Below are positions 54,593 through 64,000 of a stretch of 64,000 bases of DNA, one piece after another (within the stretch, counting starts at the first letter, position 1; each line of letters opens with the position of its first letter). The stretch is taken from positions 88,755,652-88,819,651 of the forward strand of contig OV050030.1 of assembly GCA_920105625.2 (NCBI GenBank), read 5' to 3'. The notes under the pieces were generated by a model, which searched no databases, was not told the origin of the DNA, and saw only the letters and a program-made list of their open reading frames with translations. The position numbers and the translations under genes were made by a program. The DNA is from Clusia tigrina (Eukaryota; Arthropoda; Insecta; Diptera; Clusiidae).

Positions 54593-54966
54593 ATGTCGAT
54601 TACATTGACTGTAACTGGCAAAACATCCGTTCTATCTGCAGATTATTTTCCACCAATAGGGTTAGATTCAAATTATGTTTGTCGTCTAACTGATTTTCAT
54701 GCATATCACTCAATTCCAAATATTGATGTTGGGAACAACCAATTTCACATAGGAAAAACATCATTGAAATTCCTTTTGGCTCTTACGATATTGCCAAATA
54801 TCTACGTGATGAATACGGAAATTTAAACTTGGAGGGAGAACTTGATGTACATGCAAATCATAATACACTTGTAATAGAAATTTTCAGCAATGAAAAGATT
54901 TACTTTAATGAAAATCGAAAAATTGGTTCGTTATTAGGCTTTAGTCGAAGAACGTTGGAAGCAGAG
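54593..54966 (+). pseudogene. Polinton structural-type protein with LTVTG start
   Basis: The protein starts MSITLTVTGKTSVLSADYFP and continues with IPNIDVGNNQFHIG. After a frameshift near 54775 comes EIPFGSYDIAKYLRDEYGNL, then NTLVIEIFSNEKIYF and RKIGSLLGFSRRTLEAE. This is a known Polinton-encoded family, probably a virion protein. Here it ends early at 54966. The start codon is supported by the conserved N-terminus. Confidence 0.75.
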
Positions 54967-55488
54967 TAGTATAGAAAGGTCTCTTCTGGACCATTTTGCT
55001 CCATTCCTGCTCCATTTGCATGTTTTTTAGATGTTTTGTATGGGGATTGTGGAGTAAAAGTGTATAAATGAGCAAAAAGATTATATGGGAAAGAAGAATT
55101 GAAAATATATTTTGCTTCCTATGGAAAATCGGAGTAATAAGTTGTAAAATGTTTAGAATTTTTAAAGATTTTGGTGCAAATGTGCCGGAGTAAAGTTGTG
55201 TTTTGCTCCGACTTGCTCCAAAAATTCTCCATATTCATAGTTGTGGTTCAGAAAATACCTTTGTATAGTCACAGCGACAAAACTATTTTGTTGTTGTTGT
55301 GGTGGTGAGTTGGATTGCCTGGTTATGGGCTTGGGTATAGACTAGAGGGGACGCGGGGCAGGGCTGAGCTTTTGATGATAGTAGCTGAAGAAATAGTTAG
55401 AAAACAGTAGGCAGCCACAGCCTAGTTGTGTGTGTGTGTGTGTGTGTATATTGGACACGTAATGAGCTGGTAACATGTAAATTATTAA
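54967..55488. other. Spacer with GT microsatellite
   Basis: No gene is seen. Repeats of TTGCTCC-type motifs occur at 55000-55230. A (GT)n run lies at 55426-55447. Confidence 0.5.
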
Positions 55489-56208
55489 ATGAAATCATTT
55501 GTTATTAAACTCAATCTGATTTGTATTAAACTCAATCAGTCGTTTCTCTACTTTGTTAAGACACACACACAACCATCAAAAGCGATGACATTATTAAATA
55601 TGTATAAGCATATGTTTATACTTTTTCTAATAATCTACAAGATTGGATTAATGAGTGGGATCCCAATTCCAATAAATTTGTCTGATTTAGGTGGAAATAA
55701 AGGAAATTTGAAGTTTTCTCTCAGACTACCAAACTATCATACTGTAAAAATTGATTTATCATTTCAATTGCTTACACTAAGTAATTCATTGAATAATATA
55801 AATGATGAAGAACATTTAAATAATTCAGTAATTACCACAAAAGCAAAAACAACAACAACAAAAACAACTACAGCAGCAGTAGCAGAACCGGAATAGTTTA
55901 CTGTGGCAGAAGCAATTGAAGCTTTTAGGCAAGATTTAATTAAAAAAGAGTTGGATATAACAGGAATCATTGAAAGCGAAAAAATATTTAACAACCATTT
56001 TAAATTGGAATATGATGATCTAGAGTTAATAATTCGATGTACATACAACAGTAATTACGAAGAACGTTCTCTTAATATAAATTGTTTTGAGTATCGTGAA
56101 TATGAAAGCGGCAGAATATTAAACAATGGTGAAATAGAAATTGTAAAAATGACGGATGCAAATGTTTACTCAGATGTTGAATTAATAAATGTTAAAAAAT
56201 ATAAGTAA
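55489..56208 (+). pseudogene. Orphan frame with signal-like segment and in-frame TAG
   Basis: One frame of 239 sense codons is interrupted only by a TAG at 55894-55896 (ends at TAA, 56206-56208). An internal Met near 55600 starts YKHMFILFLIIYKIGL, a signal-peptide-like stretch. The domain that follows reads LSDLGGNKGNLKFSLRLPNY, HTVKIDLSFQLLTLSNS and a Thr/Lys-rich TTKAKTTTTKTTTAAVAEPE before the TAG. After it: VAEAIEAFRQDLIKKELDIT, LELIIRCTYNSNYEERSLNI and NGEIEIVKMTDANVYSDVEL. I do not recognise any family. It could be a host secreted protein gene recently lost, or an accessory gene of the Polinton. Confidence 0.5.
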
Positions 56209-56455
56209 CCTTATGGAATGAGCATATCCTAAAGATTAGTTCAAACATAACTGCAAAACTAACATCATCAAAGCATTCGTTGAGAGAGAAAGAAACTAAA
56301 AAAATTAATAGTAAAGAAATCATAAATTTGGGCAGTACCTCTTAAAACGAAAAATGCTGCTGATGTCACTGAGGCTATGCGAAGTATATTAGTTTTGAGA
56401 AGAATACCAACATATTTACAAACTTGATGAAAGAATATCACATTAATCATTACTC

Positions 56456-56960
56456 AACATGTGCTGGGTTCCCGGTCACAGAGATATTCCAGGGTACTGC
56501 AAGGCGGATGAACATGCCCGTGCCGATTGAACCACATAGGTCGAACTTCAGTATTCCTATTGCCACATGTAAGCTCTTAGTAAATACAATATCCTTAGGA
56601 ACAGCGGGCAGGCACTGGTCTGAATTTTCAGGATGTAAAATAGCTAGACAAAACTGGCCAGAGATAAATGTCAAGCGCTCTAAGGACCTACTGGCTCTAA
56701 ATAGACAAAGCATAGGTCCCGTGATTAGCGTCCTAACGGCACACTGGACTCTAGGCACACACGGGTGTAGACTGGGGATCGCCTCTAACGACTTCTGCAG
56801 GAGTTGCATAGACGAGGAGGAGGAAGAGTCCATTGCTCACCTGTTGTGCACGTGTCCAGCGCTGGCCAGAAGGAGGCGAACTTTCCTAGACGACTACTTT
56901 CTGGACTCCTTGGGAGATATCTCAAAAAAAAGATTAGCTCCATCAACTGCTTCATTAAAA
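56456..56960 (+). pseudogene. LOA/R1-like RNase H end inside Polinton integrase
   Basis: The piece starts at GFPVTEIF (from an RNase H WVPGH-type motif, frameshifted), then HRSNFSIPIATCKLLVNTIS, HWSEFSGCKIARQNWPEI and a CCHC region CRSCIDEEEEESIAHLLCTC. It ends with FLDSLGDISKK near 56935. It is the 3' domain of a non-LTR element of the LOA/R1 type. No A-rich or simple-repeat tail and no target duplication are visible at its end. Confidence 0.78.
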
Positions 56961-57085
56961 GCATTTTAAAGACATCAATCGTTGAACGTTTTAATAGAAT
57001 GAATGATGTGGAAAGCATTTAGTTATCAAGGAACATATCAATGGATTCATAATTATAAAAATTGAATTAATGAATACGAAGAGCT

Positions 57086-58583
57086 ACCAAGATGATTTCG
57101 TAAGGATCTGGTGGCGCACTCGCGAAGGCTAGGCGCAAAACTGATAATTGGTGCGGACATAAATGCTCATCACATCGTGTGGGGTAGCACGGACACTAAT
57201 ATGAGGGGTGAGTGCTTTTTTGATTATTTGCTTGGAACTAACCTGCAAATCTGTAATAGGGGTGTTAAACCTACTTTTGTCATAAGCAATAGGCAGGAGG
57301 TAATAGACGCCTCTGACTCTGTTGTAGGAAGAATAAGGGAGTGGGTTGTGCTAGAAGAACACTCCTTCTCTGACCATAGATACATCTCGTTTGAGATCAA
57401 CAAAACTCTACCTAGACCTGGTAGAAATATCTGGAAAACAGACTGGGATAAATATGTAGATCTAGTTGTGAATACCTTACATGTCTGTCCATCTAGCGAA
57501 CCACGAAGCATAGAAGGAATAGAGGAAATGGTTGGCTCTGTTACTGCGAGCCTGAACGCGGCCTTGGCAGAAGCGTGTCCACTAAGGAAGTTGAGGGGAA
57601 AGCCGAAACCTCGGTGGTGGACGGAAGAACTAAGCAAGCTTCGGGTACAGTAGAAGAGCTTTTAATGAGGCGAAGTATACACGTCTTGAAGATGACTGGA
57701 AAGCGTATAGAGAGACTCTTAAGGTCTTTAAGAAGAAGGTTAGAACTGCTCAAAGGCAATCTTGGAAATCCTTTTGTGAAGAAGTAGAGGGAGCGACTGA
57801 GGCTTCTAGATTTCGGAAAATATTGGCGGGAAGTTCTCAGAACTGGTAGCTTTTAAAGAAGGTGGATGGCACTTTCACTACAACTAGTAAGGAGTCTCTA
57901 GAGCTTCTACTCAGCACGCATTTCCCAGGCTGCTCAGACATTACTGGGCACGAGAGGGAAGATACGGCAAATAGTCGGGAAGTTTGGATAGACGCTCTAT
58001 CTGAGGATCGACTCTTATGGGCTATTGAAAGTTTTAAGCCTTCTAAGTCCCCTGGTCCTGTTGGTATTTATCCAGTGCAATTACATAAAACCGCTGGATA
58101 TCAGAAAGGCTGGCTGTTAGCTATCTTTGAAGGATGCTTTAAGTTTGGGAATATACCGTTTCAGTGGAGACAGGCCAGAGTGGTCTTCATTCCGAAAGCC
58201 GGAAAAAGCTCACATCCAAGGGACTTTAGACCGATATCTCTCTCATCTTTTCTTTTGAAGACTTTAGAGAGAGTGATAGAAATACAGTTAAGATTAACTT
58301 TAGACAAGAATCTAATCTCATCGGGTCAACATGCCTATACAAAGGGGAAATCTGTGGTGACAGTTCTATATAACCTTATTTCCATTGCAGAAGGGTCATT
58401 GCACAAGCAGGAATTTACCCTGGCTGCCTTTCTTGATATTGAGGGGGCCTTTAATAATATCAAAGGGGGGGCCATCACTGCATCAATTACTGAACTTGGG
58501 GTAGAAACAGGCCTGATAGGCGTCATTGGTGAAATGCTGAATAGCAGAATCATTGGGGCGAATCTAGTAGAGTCGGTCCTACG
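57086..58583 (+). pseudogene. LOA/R1-like endonuclease and RT piece
   Basis: Endonuclease: KLIIGADINAHHIVWGSTDT, NRGVKPTFVISNRQEVIDAS and SFSDHRYISFEIN (57111-57653). After broken linker frames the RT has KSPGPVGIYPVQLHKT, RVVFIPKAGKSSHPRDF, RPISLSSFLLKTLERVIE, AYTKGKSVVTVLY and AFLDIEGAFNNIKG (57862-58583). It stops before the YADD box at the junction with integrase piece 3. Both ends are truncated. It belongs to the same broad group as the piece at 56456-56960 and may come from the same element. Confidence 0.85.
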
Positions 58584-58774
58584 TAAGTTTGGAAAATTAT
58601 AAGGATAATATCATTAAAGTTGGATTTTATGAACATGAGCTACTGAAAACCAGATATTCTCATTCTTATCTGATTGAAAAAGTTATGAAATCTAAAGGTA
58701 ATAAAGGATATGTTAAATGTTTAAGCTTTTCAAGCGAACACAATTCTTGGATTAATAGGAATGAAGTATTGATA

Positions 58775-58972
<198 letters not shown>

Positions 58973-59007
58973 TGTATGTTTCTTGATGGCATAGGATGAT
59001 GCGACCT

Positions 59008-60170
59008 TTAGTACAAATTTGTTGGCGAAAGGCATAAACGCGTGCAGTGGATATTCACTGCTAATTTCGCTACTTTATCTGCGTATTCGTTTCCAGTTAT
59101 CCCTGCGTGACCTGGTATCCATATTAATCTCACCTTCTTGCCTAGTTGAATTAGCAATTGCTTTATAGCCACAATTGGTTCAGAGCAGTTAGTCATATTT
59201 TATGCGCCTTCAAATACTGATGGCTGTCAGTGCATATTATGACTTTTTTTTTGGAGGCTTTGGTTTGAAGCGGGGCTGTTATAGTTGCTTGTACTTCTGT
59301 GTTAATGCGCTGGCAGCAAGTGGGAGTTATCCATGGCTCCTCGTGGTGCCATCTGCGAATGCTGTGCCATCGTTTGATTTGGATCCATCCGTAAAAACTA
59401 GTTCCCATTCTTCTTCTATTAGGGGTTGACCTGCCTCCATATACAACTGTCTGTATACCGAAACATTTGTATGCTCTTTATGGTGTGAAATAAGATTTGT
59501 AATAAATATATAGTTATTCAATAACCAAGGTGGATATTTTGTGGCTGGAGTAGGCATCGGTGTTATATCTATATGACTTTGAGTTACCAGATCTAGTACT
59601 TCATTAATAGCAGATTCAGGGGACGCTTCCGTGACTTCAGCAATTGAATCCCTTTGGAGAGCACTGAGTTTTTGTTACTATAAAGTTTAGGAATTTGGCG
59701 GCATCTAATAAACAGTAACCGATCCTCAATGCAGGTGAACCCTCCTTCGGCAAATAAGTTGACAGAACCTGTAGTTTTAAACGCACGAAGACTTCGTCTG
59801 ATGGCAGCATGGTAAGGTGATTTAATTCGCACTAATGAGCTTTTAGCGCATTTGCCGTATATGGAAAGGTCATAGTCGATCTTGGATAGTATTGTCAGTT
59901 TTGTTATATTAAGTAGTGTGTTTGTATGTACATGACTTTTATAAGATGATAAATACTTAACTATATTTAACCTGGCAACTAGCCTTTTCTTAAGCTATTA
60001 CAATGTTTTCTGAAATTATTTTTACAGTCAAATACTAAACCTAATATTTTAAGAGTATTTACATTTACAATTGTGTGGGTATTATGTTTAATGTTAATAG
60101 GATTGCAGTTATGTTTCTGACTAAATTTTGTAGTAATACATAGCTCGTAAATAATATAACACATAAAAAA
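59008..60170 (-). mobile_element. I-clade non-LTR fragment (RT end and RNase H)
   Basis: In sense: LGLVFDCKNNFRKHCNSLRK (RT thumb, 59979-60060), KSPYHAAIRRSLRAFKTTG and FTCIEDRLLFIRCRQIPKL (59593-59832). RNase H follows with ELVFTDGSKSNDGTAFADG (first Asp), IICTDS, and [20 protein letters not shown] (59008-59196). The combination of an I-type RT tail with RNase H suggests the I clade. Frameshifts separate each block, and the catalytic RT core is absent. Confidence 0.78.
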
Positions 60171-60960
60171 AAAAATAAAGAAGAAATAGGTGAAAAAGAG
60201 AATTAAAAAAAGAGTTAAGAGTAACGATAAGACAGCTAAGTTGTTGTATGGCGCCGTTAAGAGCTCCTACTAGTGATCAAATGCAAGTGAGATACTCACG
60301 CTGAAAAGTGGCGGGAGAATTCCGCAAGTGCGTCAAAAATTATAAGGAAAATAAAAGGAAATGGTTGCTGGAGATAGGGATGAAAACAGGTTTCAGCTCA
60401 CCTTCAAACTAGAAAGAAGTTGCAGGCAGCAGGAAAAGTGAATTCAGCCGGGGGAGCCCCCACTTCATACTTGTAAAATAAACCTAAAGAAAGTAGAGGT
60501 AAATGTCTTAAAGGCTAAAAATATATATTAACATTTAAAATTACGTAGAATAATAAATTATATATTTAAAAAATAACTTGTGGTTTCAACATTGAAAATA
60601 TATATATATATATATATATATAAGAAGAGAAATAAGTATGTGCAAATAGTATCTACTAGGTTCATTTTAAGTTAATAACAATAAATTGTTGAAGTGTTAT
60701 GGGGAAGAGTGTCGCAGGCCATGAAGAAAACATTTCAGGGTAATTGTTTAGAAATTCTGAGGGAAACAATAATTTAGACAACAAAAAAATCACCTTTGCA
60801 AAAATTAATACAAAAAAATGGTCACGGGAAACACACCTGTGAAGGAGCCCACCTCAAGGAAAGAGTGAGGGTGAATAGATTTGTCGATCTGTCTGAGACC
60901 ATAAAAATAAAAGGGGGTCGCACTATAAGAAGCCGATAGAGCACTATGGAAAGCCGATAG
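60171..60960. other. AT-rich spacer
   Basis: A-rich sequence near 60170-60230 and a (TA)n run at about 60598-60622. The middle (60280-60480) is of more balanced composition but holds no frame I recognise. Confidence 0.45.
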
Positions 60961-60966
60961 AGCACT

Positions 60967-61203
60967 ATGGGAAGCCGGAACATTATTTCCCGGTGGGTTC
61001 AGTACGAGTGTTGGAACTGTTGGCTTAGAGGACACGTATTTGTGGAATGCCAGGAACAAAGAAAAGCGATATTTTGTTACCGTTGTGGGAAGGAAGGAGT
61101 AGTGCCTCCCAAGTATCCGAGGTGTCGGTCGGGAAATGGCCCTGAAAACAACCAAAGTACGGTGGAAGCGTATTCTGAGCGAGACCAATTGAGTAATAAA
61201 TGA
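60967..61203 (+). pseudogene. Gypsy gag zinc-knuckle fragment
   Basis: The frame reads YECWNCWLRGHVFVECQEQR (first knuckle, CX2CX4HX4C), KAIFCYRCGKEGVVPPKYPR (second, with its His lost) and NGPENNQSTVEAYSERDQLS. This is the nucleocapsid end of a gypsy Gag. It is on the plus strand while the similar-type gag piece at 61925 is on the minus strand, so they were not simply one gene in this order. Confidence 0.7.
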
Positions 61204-61204
61204 G

Positions 61205-61868
61205 CTAAGCATGCATCAAGTAAAACGTGAAAGACCTTAGCTCCTCATACTGTGCCAATGAAAGTGGATGCTCCTCAAACGGATCTCGAATGTGATGATC
61301 GACGACTCTCTTAAGAACTTTCAGAAAGTACGAAGTAAGACTAATCGGTCTGAGATCTTTCGAGATCAATTCATGCCCCCTTTCTCCTACCTTCGGATCC
61401 ATCTATTTGGTATATAATATACGCTGTGAAAATTTCCCGCCACTCAGATATTTTGGATCCCTGTATATTTTGCATCAATATAGGCATGAAACCGCCCAGA
61501 CCTAGGGATTTGTATGGTGAAAAACTGTTCATTGCTCAGATAACCTTCTCCACAGACAGAATATTGCAAAGTAACGCAGCTAATACGTGTTCTGGACCCG
61601 CAGTAGTGCTACTTTGCTCAGAACGATCAGTGAAGTCTGAAAAATGAGTATCCACAAAAATCTTCAGAGCTTTTTCTACGTGAGATAAGACAGGAGACCC
61701 AAAAGAAGCCTTAAATGTATTCTCCAAGATTTCTACTCGCTTGTCAAGCATCGTTGACGAAGAAATGGAGGTTATGTTCCTATCGAGTCTGCTTTTGATA
61801 CCCCCGCCCAATCCTCTGTTGAATAGATCCCAGTCCATTATTTTTGCATTTCTGCGAGGTAATGCCAT
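61205..61868 (-). pseudogene. R1/LOA-like RT fragment
   Basis: In sense: a linker ending THFSDFTDRSEQ (61670), then NSFSPYKSLGLGGFMPILMQ (compare the usual SPGPDGI.P), MDPKVGERGHELISKDLRP and ISLTSYFLKVLKRVVDHHIR (61205-61402). This is the front of an RT domain, before the first catalytic Asp. It is cut at 61205, next to the gag fragment. Confidence 0.75.
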
Positions 61869-61924
61869 TTGCCGCCTAAACTCAATGTTGAAAAAAATAA
61901 ATCGATAGTATTATAGTTCCCCTC

Positions 61925-62640
61925 TCAACCTAAGCCTCAACTACATGGAAAACCGCATCCACTGACTCTCCTAGGAGCTGCTTTCTCTCTGCCAGCTCAC
62001 GCATCATCAAAGCCGCCCTCACGTAGAGCCAATACCATTCTTTAGCAGCACCCTTTACTAATTGCTGGGAATAACTTACGATTTCCGCCCATGGCAACCA
62101 ATAATGAACTTGGAGCTGCTCCAATCGGAATATGAAATCTTCCACCGACAAGTCCCGAATATTCCCGCTAAATGGCAGGTCCCATTTTTCCAAATTTACA
62201 CCATTCGCTCCATATCGATTGCTCTCGGAAGTTCTTTCTTGGTAAGGGGGCAACTTCATTGCAACTCATTGGTAATATTAAAGTGCTTCCGCTCTCTCCC
62301 TCCGGGAACACCCGATGTATAAAACCACTTGCGGGTTCCTTCCAAGGCCTGGCTCATACGCGCTTGCATTCCTATAGCCACTTCGTCACTGTGCACCCTC
62401 CGCTCTCTTCCATTCCCTAGCATACTGAGCGCTTCCACGGCCCGAGTCAATTTCTTGATTGCCCCTTTAAAGCCCACGTTCCTACCTTATAACTGATATA
62501 TATCATCCTGACGTCCTCTCCCTACACTCTCGTCTACTCCCCAGGTAGATTGATGACCCCTCTTTAAGACTGCTCTGGCCAATCGGAGTTCTGAACAATT
62601 GTCTCGCCTCCAATTTGCTCCGGTAGCGACTCTCGGCATG
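61925..62640 (-). pseudogene. Gypsy gag fragment (blastopia/mdg3-like)
   Basis: In sense: KKLTRAVEALSMLGNGRERR and ALEGTRKWFYTSGVPGGRER (62477-62256), then EKWDLPFSGNIRDLSVEDFI, FRLEQLQVHYWLPWAEIVSY and ALMMRELAERKQLLGESVDA (62259-61930). The WDLPFSG...FL.R.E.L motif is the capsid start of many insect gypsy Gags. A frameshift lies near 62257. Its upstream part is joined directly to copia sequence near 62640. Confidence 0.75.
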
Positions 62641-63700
62641 TGAATTCGCTGTTTCGTCTTTACGCTCGATTTCCATCCCCAAAAAATGGTTTAAAATGCC
62701 ATTATCTTTGACTTCAAATTCATTTGCAAATTGTTTCTTTATATTAAGAACAATATCTACGTCACTGCAGCCATTAATCAGATCATCAACATAGACTGCT
62801 ATTAAAGCAAGATTGTGATTTAATGTTGCCTTATACAAACATGGCTCGTTCTTGCAAGAAACAAACCAGATTTTTTTTAATACACCATCTAATTTACTCT
62901 TCCACTCCTTATCGCTTTGCTTCAAGCCATAAATCGCTTTATGTAGACGTAGAACTTTGTTAGGTGAATTTTGATCAACGAAATTTGCCGGTTGTTGCAT
63001 ATATATTTCATCGTGTAGATTACTATTTAAATATGCTGTACTTACGTCAATTTGGTGTAAGTGCATTTTGTTTTCGACTGCCAACGCCAACAGCTACCGT
63101 ATAGTAGAGTAGCGTACCACTGGAGAAAAGGTTTCTTTAAAATCGATGCCGAATCGTTGATTACAACCTTTTGCCACCAGTCTTGCCTTATAACGTTCGA
63201 TCTCTCCATTTACATCTCTCTTCAGAGTAAATACCCACATGCACGGAATAGCTTCATGCACATTTGGGAGTTCAGATAATGACCATGTTTTATTTTTCTT
63301 TAAAGCGAAAAATTCATCTCTCATAGCCTTATCCCAAAATTTTTTATAATTACCAGACATTGCCTCATCCACTGTTTGTGGTATATCTTCATGTACAGCA
63401 ACACACAATTCATTATTTTGTTGGATTTCAATAAATTGTTTCTTGGGCCTCCCTGCTTTGCCACTACGAAGAATTCTTGGACGACCTGGTCCAATTATTT
63501 TTTGTTGTTCATTTATACCATCTGAGTCAGTGTCATCTTCAGCTGTAGTAAAACTATCGTCATGTTCTACAATTTTTTCATCACCACTGCAAACATCGTC
63601 ATCATATTGTTGAACATCATTATCTTCATTTTCAATAGCAGGCTTACCTTCAACAAAATGTAATGTAAAATAGTCATTAATTTCATTACCTTAAATTATT
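62640..63700 (-). pseudogene. Ty1/copia pol fragment (RT)
   Basis: In sense: an acidic linker (63690-63500) with [20 protein letters not shown], then [40 protein letters not shown] and [20 protein letters not shown] (63094-63408). After a stop or frame change near 63093 come MHLHQIDVSTAYLNSNLHDE (first Asp), LHKAIYGLKQSDKEWKSKLD, LALIAVYVDDLI (YVDD box, about 62790) and NGILNHFLGMEIER. This is the copia RT in standard order. RNase H is missing, cut by the junction with a gypsy gag. Confidence 0.88.
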
Positions 63701-64000
63701 ATAAAAATAAGTTTGCCCATTTTTAATTGCCTAATTTTTAAATAATTTATAATTAATAAATTAAAAAATTACAAAAAATATATTTAAAAAAAAAACACGT
63801 GTCTGATGATTTATATTGTTAATTTTTACATGCACTTTAACTTATTTAGTGAATTGCCTGACTAATAGAGTAAATTAAGTAATTTAATTACATTCATTAT
63901 ATTTAATAGAATTAAACTATTTCTAAAAGATTCAAAAACTTTTGTGCGTCATACACTAAAATATAAAAATATAAGCTAATAAAGCTATTGGGCCCATACC
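63701..64000. other. AT-rich end of window
   Basis: Strongly AT-rich sequence with A-runs and no recognisable element. The copia integrase, expected next in this direction, is not visible. Confidence 0.45.

Overview
The window reads as heterochromatin-like or intergenic DNA of an insect, most probably a higher fly (Diptera). The reason is the company of elements: Jockey, LOA and I type non-LTR retrotransposons, a 17.6/297-like errantivirus with a tRNA-Ser type primer site, a 412/mdg1-like element, other Ty3/gypsy elements, a Ty1/copia fragment and Polinton/Maverick fragments. No rRNA, CRISPR or bacterial feature is present. Almost all coding sequence is transposon-derived and broken by stops, frameshifts or deletions. 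The one open frame I cannot tie to a transposon is an orphan at 55489-56208, itself split by a TAG.

Layout. 490-4198: decayed Jockey element (+). 4737-12256: complete-ended gypsy element (-) with 1.3-1.5 kb LTRs and an ATAT target duplication; it lost protease and most of RT, and carries a third gene encoding a Ulp1/SENP-like SUMO protease domain downstream of integrase. 12790-13700: MADF-domain pseudogene (-). 13740-17565: second Jockey (-) with a 5' array of 88-bp repeats. 18104-19264: non-coding repeat with 11-bp terminal inverted repeats. About 20955-36520: a LOA-type element (-) split by an errantivirus (26071-36106, TSD CGCG), whose env region is split by a second LOA-type element (+, 26873-30453, 13-bp TSD). 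37870-42360: 412-like element (-). 42370-43640: third Jockey (-). 45270-52965: another gypsy element (-) whose integrase is interrupted by a solo LTR (46191-47811, TSD CCAC) and by a 376-bp repeat. 52990-58800: Polinton fragments (+) mixed with LOA/R1-like patches. 58775-58972: TA microsatellite. 59008-63700: I-like, gypsy and copia fragments.

Most notable are (1) the gypsy element with a Ulp1-like gene where errantiviruses carry env; (2) four tandem hairpins in its LTRs, with a constant loop and compensatory changes in the stems; and (3) an analogous four-copy 58-bp array, placed the same way after the TATA box, in the solo LTR, whose U5 end resembles that of the first element. Together these suggest an LTR family with a conserved structured leader.

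Functionally the parts are those of retroelements: Gag coats RNA, Pol copies and integrates it, env-like proteins fuse membranes. No element here looks able to move unaided, because each has lost at least one required domain.
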